Source: Porphyromonadaceae bacterium | Lineage (GTDB): Bacteria; Bacteroidota; Bacteroidia; Bacteroidales; UBA11471 | Length of the DNA: 9,488 nucleotides | Reading direction: 5' to 3' | Assembly (NCBI GenBank): GCA_021199145.1 | Contig: JAJQIP010000085.1 | Span: forward strand, 1 to 9,488 | Notes under the pieces: model-generated | What the model saw: the letters and a program-made list of their open reading frames with translations, nothing else | Told to the model about the DNA's origin: nothing | The model's database searches: none | Position numbers and translations under genes: made by a program | Part shown: positions 5,170 through 9,488 of the stretch, in pieces | Layout: the number at the start of each line of letters is the position of its first letter | Numbering within the stretch: the first letter of the stretch is position 1

Positions 5170-7770
5170 ATGAAAAAAACAATCATACTGCTTTCCTTTT
5201 TATGTGCAGGTTGCTTTTCGCAACGAACAGTAGCTCAAGACGAACCGTATAAAAATAGAGATCTCTCACCGCAAGAGCGGGCGGCTGACCTCACTTCACG
5301 CCTCACCCTCGAAGAAAAAGTGTCCCTCATGCAAAATACCTCTCCCGCTGTGCCTCGATTGGGAATAAAACCCTATAATTGGTGGAGCGAAGCTCTGCAT
5401 GGTGTGGCACGGGCTGGTGAAGCCACGGTTTTCCCGCAAACCATTGGCATGGCAGCCTCTTTCGATTCCGATTTGCTTTATGAAGTATTTACGGCTGTCA
5501 GTGATGAAGCTCGGGCTAAATTCCATGATGCCCAACGGAAAGGAAAGTATGGACGCTATCAAGGCCTTACTTTTTGGACACCGAACATCAACATTTTCCG
5601 GGACCCCCGTTGGGGAAGAGGTCAAGAGACCTATGGGGAAGATCCCTATCTTACCTCTGTATTGGGATTGCAGGTGATTCGTGGCTTGCAAGGACCGGCT
5701 GATGCTCGGTACGACAAATTGTACGCTTGCGCCAAACACTTTGCCGTACACAGCGGTCCGGAATGGAGCCGACACCAATTTGATGCCAAAGATATCGATT
5801 TACGTGACCTTAACGAAACCTACCTTCCTGCCTTTAAAACAGCTGTCTTGGAAGGAGATGTGAAAGAGGTCATGTGCGCATACAACCGTTTTGAAGGGAA
5901 ACCCTGTTGTGGTAGCGACCGGTTACTCATGCAAATCCTTCGGGAAGAATGGGGCTACAAACATCTTGTCGTAAGCGATTGCGGAGCCATAAACGACTTT
6001 TACAATCCATCGAAACACCATACCCACCCCGATGCGGCTCATGCTTCAGCCGATGCGGTATTGACAGGGACTGATGTCGAGTGTGGCGACAGCTATGCTT
6101 CCCTTGTCGATGCAGTGAAAGATGGCCTTATCCAAGAGAGCGACATTGATGTCAGTGTACGCCGTCTGCTCACAGCCCGTTTTGCTTTGGGGGAGATGGA
6201 TGATGAAGAAGGGGTAGAGTGGTCGAAAATACCCTATTCGGTTGTCGATTGTCCCGAACATCGGGCTCTCGCCCTAAAAATAGCCCAAGAATCGATTGTC
6301 CTCCTCCAAAATCGGGACAATCTGCTTCCTCTCTCCACGGAAAAGAAAATCGCCCTCGTTGGGCCAAACGCAAACGACTCGGTCATGCAATGGGCCAACT
6401 ACAACGGTACCCCCAACCGCACTGTGACACTACTCGATGGTATACAGGAAAAATTAGGAAGAGATGTCACCTACTTCAAGCTATGTGACTGGCTCTCAAA
6501 CAGCACCTACGAATCAACATTCAATTGGCTCTATACACCCGACAACCAAAAAGGTATGGTCGCCACATATTATAATAATACCGACCTTGAAGGGGATGTG
6601 GCCGCTACGCAAATATACACCTCTCCCGTGAATCGGGATGCGGGCGGAAATACAGTATTTGAACCAGGAGTGAACTTGACTCATTTTACGGCCCGCTTTG
6701 AAAGCATTCTCCGTCCGGAAGAATCGGGGGAAATGGTGCTTACGGTAAACGCTGATGACGGATTCCGCATCTTCATCGATGGGGAAAAGCTCTTTGAAAC
6801 GTGGAAGAAAAACAACAATGCTAAGAAAGAACTCCGTTTCCAAGTGGAAAAAGGAAAAGAATATGCCATCGAAATTGACTATCTCCAATTGGCCGACAAC
6901 GCCTTCCTGAAAATAGACCTCGGACAGATGCGTGAAAAACCGATGGACGAAGAGATTAACGCTTTGGCTGATGCCGATGTCGTCATTTTCGCCGGAGGTA
7001 TCTCGGCCCAACTTGAAGGGGAATCGATGAGCGTCAATTACCCCGGTTTTAAAGGGGGAGACCGCACTCATATAGAACTTCCTGAAATACAACGGAATAT
7101 TTTGAAGAGATTGCACGAAATGGGTAAGAAAGTTGTCCTTGTCAATTTCTCAGGAAGTGCAATGGGATTGGTACCGGAAACAGAAACGTGTGATGCCATC
7201 ATACAAGCATGGTATCCGGGTCAAGAAGGGGGTACGGCTGTGGCGGATGTTCTCTTCGGAGATTATAACCCGTCGGGAAAACTCCCTGTGACATTCTATC
7301 GGAATATCGATCAACTTCCCGATTTTCAAGACTATTCCATGCAAGGTCGCACATACCGATTCATGACCGAAAAACCACTCTATCCTTTCGGATTTGGCCT
7401 CAGTTATACCACCTATGAATATGGAACACCTCAAGTGAAGAAAACGGCGGTGAAAGTCGGTAAAGAGATACAACTCACCCTTTCTGTAACCAATACGGGA
7501 CAATACGACGGAGAAGAGACAGTCCAACTCTATGTGCGAAAAGTCGATGACACCGAGGGCGCACCTATCAGGACGTTACGGGCATTCAAGCGGATAGCTC
7601 TCAAGGCTGGGGAGACACAAAAAGTGACATTCGAACTCACCCCCGAAGCATTTGCTTTCTTCGACCGGACAAGTGGTTATGTCACCACCCGTCCGGGAGA
7701 CTACAAGATTTGGGTAGGGAGCAGTTCCGCTGAAGAAAATCTGCAAAGCCTCATCGTAAAATTGAAATAA
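5170..7770 (+). CDS. secreted GH3 glycoside hydrolase with PA14 insert, beta-xylosidase-like
   Basis: The 866-residue protein is a family 3 retaining glycosidase that removes terminal beta-linked sugars from the non-reducing ends of oligosaccharides. Domains: signal peptide (1 to about 22, likely cut near TVA-Q); GH3 TIM-barrel (about 35-340); GH3 alpha/beta sandwich (about 375-740) interrupted by a PA14 domain (about 460-585, starting GMVATYYNN); C-terminal fibronectin-III-like domain (about 765-855). Visible motifs are NWWSEALHGV (70-79), RDPRWGRGQETYGED (144-158), KH (189-190) and VVSDCGAI with predicted nucleophile Asp270. Glu616 and Glu618 in QLEGES are the candidates for acid/base. WWSEALHGV together with SDC rather than SDW resembles the beta-xylosidase/alpha-L-arabinofuranosidase branch more than classical beta-glucosidases; substrate remains inference. 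LCAGC (11-15) loosely resembles a lipobox, but -3 is Cys and no acidic surface-export signal follows, so a periplasmic enzyme is favoured. It diverges from the HTCS gene and has its own terminator. Confidence 0.95.
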   Translation: MKKTIILLSFLCAGCFSQRTVAQDEPYKNRDLSPQERAADLTSRLTLEEKVSLMQNTSPAVPRLGIKPYNWWSEALHGVARAGEATVFPQTIGMAASFDSDLLYEVFTAVSDEARAKFHDAQRKGKYGRYQGLTFWTPNINIFRDPRWGRGQETYGEDPYLTSVLGLQVIRGLQGPADARYDKLYACAKHFAVHSGPEWSRHQFDAKDIDLRDLNETYLPAFKTAVLEGDVKEVMCAYNRFEGKPCCGSDRLLMQILREEWGYKHLVVSDCGAINDFYNPSKHHTHPDAAHASADAVLTGTDVECGDSYASLVDAVKDGLIQESDIDVSVRRLLTARFALGEMDDEEGVEWSKIPYSVVDCPEHRALALKIAQESIVLLQNRDNLLPLSTEKKIALVGPNANDSVMQWANYNGTPNRTVTLLDGIQEKLGRDVTYFKLCDWLSNSTYESTFNWLYTPDNQKGMVATYYNNTDLEGDVAATQIYTSPVNRDAGGNTVFEPGVNLTHFTARFESILRPEESGEMVLTVNADDGFRIFIDGEKLFETWKKNNNAKKELRFQVEKGKEYAIEIDYLQLADNAFLKIDLGQMREKPMDEEINALADADVVIFAGGISAQLEGESMSVNYPGFKGGDRTHIELPEIQRNILKRLHEMGKKVVLVNFSGSAMGLVPETETCDAIIQAWYPGQEGGTAVADVLFGDYNPSGKLPVTFYRNIDQLPDFQDYSMQGRTYRFMTEKPLYPFGFGLSYTTYEYGTPQVKKTAVKVGKEIQLTLSVTNTGQYDGEETVQLYVRKVDDTEGAPIRTLRAFKRIALKAGETQKVTFELTPEAFAFFDRTSGYVTTRPGDYKIWVGSSSAEENLQSLIVKLK

Positions 7771-7794
7771 TTTCTTTTCATGTATACTTTCACG

Positions 7795-7830
7795 AAAAAG
7801 ACTTCCCGATGGCGATCGGGGGTCTTTTTT
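7795..7830 (+). terminator. intrinsic terminator of the GH3 gene
   Basis: The arms AAAAAGAC and CCCGAT (7795-7810) pair with ATCGGG and GTCTTTTT (7815-7829) around a GGCG loop, with one T-G wobble and one bulged T. The stem runs into six T (7825-7830) and, after one A, six more. It lies 24 nt after the GH3 stop and before the promoter of the next gene, so the GH3 gene is probably a single-gene transcript. Confidence 0.88.
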
Positions 7831-7834
7831 ATTT

Positions 7835-7869
7835 TTTGTTAACCCGTTTGTCAAATAATGTTATCTTTG
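7835..7869 (+). promoter_or_regulatory. predicted promoter of the tandem ABC ATPase gene
   Basis: TATCTTTG (7862-7869) matches the Bacteroidota -7 consensus exactly and is identical, including the following C, to the -7 box of the GH3 gene. A TTTG at 7835-7838 lies 23 nt upstream, somewhat longer than the usual spacing of about 20; another TTTG at 7847-7850 is too close at 11 nt. Transcription would start about 18 nt before the ATG at 7892. The -33 box overlaps the T-rich tail of the preceding terminator. Confidence 0.5.
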
Positions 7870-7891
7870 CGGCGGATAAACCCGACCCAAA

Positions 7892-9343
7892 ATGCGTACT
7901 ATCATATCTTTGAAAAAAGGAGTGGCAGGTGATATAAACCGACGCTTCCTTACCCCTATCGATTTTGAATTATGCGAAGGGGAGCATTTGGCCGTCATCG
8001 GTTTGAACGGCAGTGGGAAAAGTACTCTCATACAGACAATTACGGGACAGCTCTTCTTACGGGAAGGCACCCTATCGTTCAACTTCGGCAGCAACGCCCA
8101 CACCTACGTCTCCCAAAACATACGGTCTGTCACTTTCAACGATGCATATGGGACGGCAAATGCCGACTACTATTATCAACAACGCTGGAATTCGCAGGAC
8201 AGTGACAGAGCCCCTCGTGTAAAGGATATACTTTCCAGGGAAAAAGGAGCCGACCCCACATGGCAAGCTCGGCTTTATGATATGCTGGACATCCCTGCCA
8301 TGCTCGAAAAGCCCATTGTCGCACTCTCTTCGGGAGAATTACGCAAAATGCACATTGCTAAATTGCTGCTTTCAACCCCGCGAGTATTGATTTTTGAATC
8401 GCCTTTCATTGGCCTCGATGCCCCCTCCCGTCAACTTTTGACTACCTTACTACAACGGCTCATCACCGAACTTCCGGTCCAAATAATTCTTGTTGTGACT
8501 GACCCGCAGGAGATTCCGCCGTTCATTACGCATGTCTATGAGGTCGAAGGGATGCGTTGCTTACCGAAATGTACTTTGCAGGAATATCATCGGAAAGAAT
8601 CTCTCACTGTCCGGAGTAAGGGAATAAATGCGCATGCTATCCAATTACCTTCCATCGAAAGCACAACACCTTGTACGGCAGATGAAATTGTACGCTTCGA
8701 GAATATATCGATACGATACGACGAACGGACGATTATCAATCGTTTGGATTGGACCATCAAAAACGAGGAAAAATGGAGTCTGCTGGGTCCCAATGGATCG
8801 GGAAAATCGACTCTGCTCAGTCTCATCTGCGCCGACAATCCGCAAGCCTATTCCCAAAATATCTCTCTCTTCGGCCGCAAACGTGGGAGCGGGGAAAGTA
8901 TCTGGGAAATCAAGAGGCATATTGGCTACCTCTCCCCCGAAATGCATCGTTCCTACCTTGTAGATATCCCCGCCATCAAAATTGTAGCATCGGGATATTA
9001 CGATACCATCGGCCTTTTCAAGAAGCCGACTCCGGAGCAGGAAGAATCTTGCATCGATTGGCTCGACACTTTCGGTATTACAGCCTTACGTGACCGCTCT
9101 TTTGTCAAACTCTCTTCTGGGGAACAACGGTTACTGCTGCTTATTCGGGCTTTGGTAAAAAATCCCGACCTGCTTATCCTCGATGAACCTTTCCACGGTC
9201 TGGATATTCTCAATAAGGAGAAAGCGAGAGCTATTATCGAAAAGGTTGCTGACCAACCTTATAAAACGATTATCTACGTGACGCACTATCCTGAGGAGAC
9301 TCCACGTTGCATCAACAAATCGCTTGTTCTGAAACATTCCTGA
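7892..9343 (+). CDS. ModF/PhrA-like protein with two ABC ATPase domains
   Basis: The 483-residue soluble protein contains two ABC nucleotide-binding domains and no membrane segments. Domain 1 (about 1-220): Walker A GLNGSGKST (37-45), signature LSSGE (145-149), then a degenerate Walker B VLIFESP (165-171) and Asp204 where the switch His should be. Domain 2 (about 265-483): Walker A GPNGSGKST (299-307), signature LSSGE (407-411), Walker B LLILDEP (427-433) and switch His465, all canonical. The stretch LFGRKRGSGESIWEIKRHIGYL (326-347) closely resembles the same region of Escherichia coli ModF as I remember it, which supports the family call. ModF is annotated as a molybdate-related or photorepair ATPase, but its role is poorly established, and no molybdate transporter or regulator gene lies in this window. 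No transmembrane partner is encoded nearby, so a non-transport role is possible. The ATG at 7892 is about 22 bases after a -7 box. No plus-strand terminator is evident after the stop. Confidence 0.88.
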   Translation: MRTIISLKKGVAGDINRRFLTPIDFELCEGEHLAVIGLNGSGKSTLIQTITGQLFLREGTLSFNFGSNAHTYVSQNIRSVTFNDAYGTANADYYYQQRWNSQDSDRAPRVKDILSREKGADPTWQARLYDMLDIPAMLEKPIVALSSGELRKMHIAKLLLSTPRVLIFESPFIGLDAPSRQLLTTLLQRLITELPVQIILVVTDPQEIPPFITHVYEVEGMRCLPKCTLQEYHRKESLTVRSKGINAHAIQLPSIESTTPCTADEIVRFENISIRYDERTIINRLDWTIKNEEKWSLLGPNGSGKSTLLSLICADNPQAYSQNISLFGRKRGSGESIWEIKRHIGYLSPEMHRSYLVDIPAIKIVASGYYDTIGLFKKPTPEQEESCIDWLDTFGITALRDRSFVKLSSGEQRLLLLIRALVKNPDLLILDEPFHGLDILNKEKARAIIEKVADQPYKTIIYVTHYPEETPRCINKSLVLKHS

Positions 9344-9380
9344 CTCCAATTCCGGTTTTCTACAATTCACGACAATAGGC

Positions 9381-9416
9381 AAAAAAGGGATGAAAATCAA
9401 TAGATTTTCACCCCTT
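9381..9416 (-). terminator. intrinsic terminator of the tRNA-Val transcript
   Basis: The minus-strand RNA forms a stem of 14 pairs (9403-9416 with 9385-9398) with a four-base loop, followed by a run of U from the six A at 9381-9386. The base pair at 9390/9411 is G-U on the minus strand but an A-C mismatch on the plus strand, and the U-run is on the minus side only. Both point to leftward termination of the tRNA transcript, about 11 nt after the tRNA 3' end. It may also weakly stop read-through from the ABC gene. Confidence 0.82.
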
Positions 9417-9426
9417 CTAACATCTG

Positions 9427-9488
9427 TGGGCGTTGAGGGATTCGAACCCCCGACCCTCTGCTTGTAAGGCAGACGCTCTGAACCAGCT
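9427..9488 (-). tRNA. tRNA-Val, anticodon UAC (5' end outside window)
   Basis: On the minus strand, 62 bases of a tRNA are visible from the D-loop to the discriminator base. Elements include the D-arm strand GAGC, anticodon stem TCTGC/GCAGA with loop CTTACAA (anticodon TAC, reading GUA-type valine codons), variable loop GGGTC, T-arm GGGGG-TTCGAAT-CCCTC with one G-T pair, 3' acceptor strand AACGCCC and discriminator A. The 3' CCA is not encoded (the next bases are CAG), so it would be added after transcription. About 13 bases at the 5' end, expected to include acceptor strand GGGCGTT, lie beyond the right edge. Confidence 0.93.

Noticed and set aside
5170..5214. GH3 protein as a lipoprotein anchored at Cys15
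   Set aside because: The -3 residue is Cys rather than Leu/Val/Ile, a standard signal-peptidase I site follows near TVA-Q, and there is no acidic export signal after the Cys. Not excluded, but less likely.
6514..7116. 200-codon open frame on the minus strand
   Set aside because: It lies antisense to the PA14 and C-terminal part of the GH3 gene and has no protein-like features.
9381..9416. Hairpin as a rightward terminator of the ABC gene
   Set aside because: On the plus strand it has an A-C mismatch and no following T-run; the minus-strand reading fits much better.
1..9488. CRISPR array, prophage, insertion sequence or defence system
   Set aside because: There are no regularly spaced repeats and no transposase, integrase, phage or defence-type proteins in any frame; all long frames are accounted for by four ordinary genes.

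Overview
The window reads as a chromosomal segment of a member of the Bacteroidota, most likely order Bacteroidales. Three things point there. It holds a one-protein hybrid two-component system (HTCS) of the polysaccharide-utilisation type. Predicted promoters carry TAnnTTTG-type -7 boxes instead of sigma-70 TATAAT. Translation starts sit behind A-rich leaders without a clear Shine-Dalgarno sequence. The species cannot be named from the sequence alone.

Layout from left to right: (1) an AT-rich gene-free lead-in (1-158), then a promoter and a structured leader for rplS; (2) rplS (274-621, +), ribosomal protein L19; (3) a strong hairpin (640-671) between rplS and the converging next gene; (4) a very large HTCS regulator on the minus strand (703-4950), with periplasmic two-propeller sensor, Y_Y_Y domain, transmembrane helix, histidine kinase, receiver and AraC-type DNA-binding domain in one chain; (5) a 219-bp divergent intergenic region with a candidate promoter for each flanking gene and short repeats; (6) a secreted family GH3 glycosidase with an inserted PA14 domain (5170-7770, +), beta-xylosidase-like by its motifs, followed by an intrinsic terminator; (7) a ModF/PhrA-like protein with two ABC ATPase domains (7892-9343, +) and its own predicted promoter; (8) a minus-strand terminator (9381-9416) belonging to a tRNA-Val(UAC) gene that runs off the right edge (9427-9488).

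Functionally, the HTCS and GH3 genes form a divergent regulator/enzyme pair. The likely model is that the HTCS senses an oligosaccharide in the periplasm and activates the GH3 gene, whose product removes terminal sugars from such oligosaccharides. No susC/susD pair is present, so this is either a minimal enzyme-plus-regulator locus or one that works with a polysaccharide-utilisation locus elsewhere. It sits between housekeeping genes (rplS on one side, tRNA-Val on the other). The ABC protein appears to be a separate transcription unit.

I see no phage, insertion sequence, CRISPR array or plainly novel system. The points most worth a second look are the degenerate first ATPase site of the ABC protein, the very acidic linker inside the HTCS, the repeats and missing -33 box at the GH3 promoter, and the folded leader of rplS.
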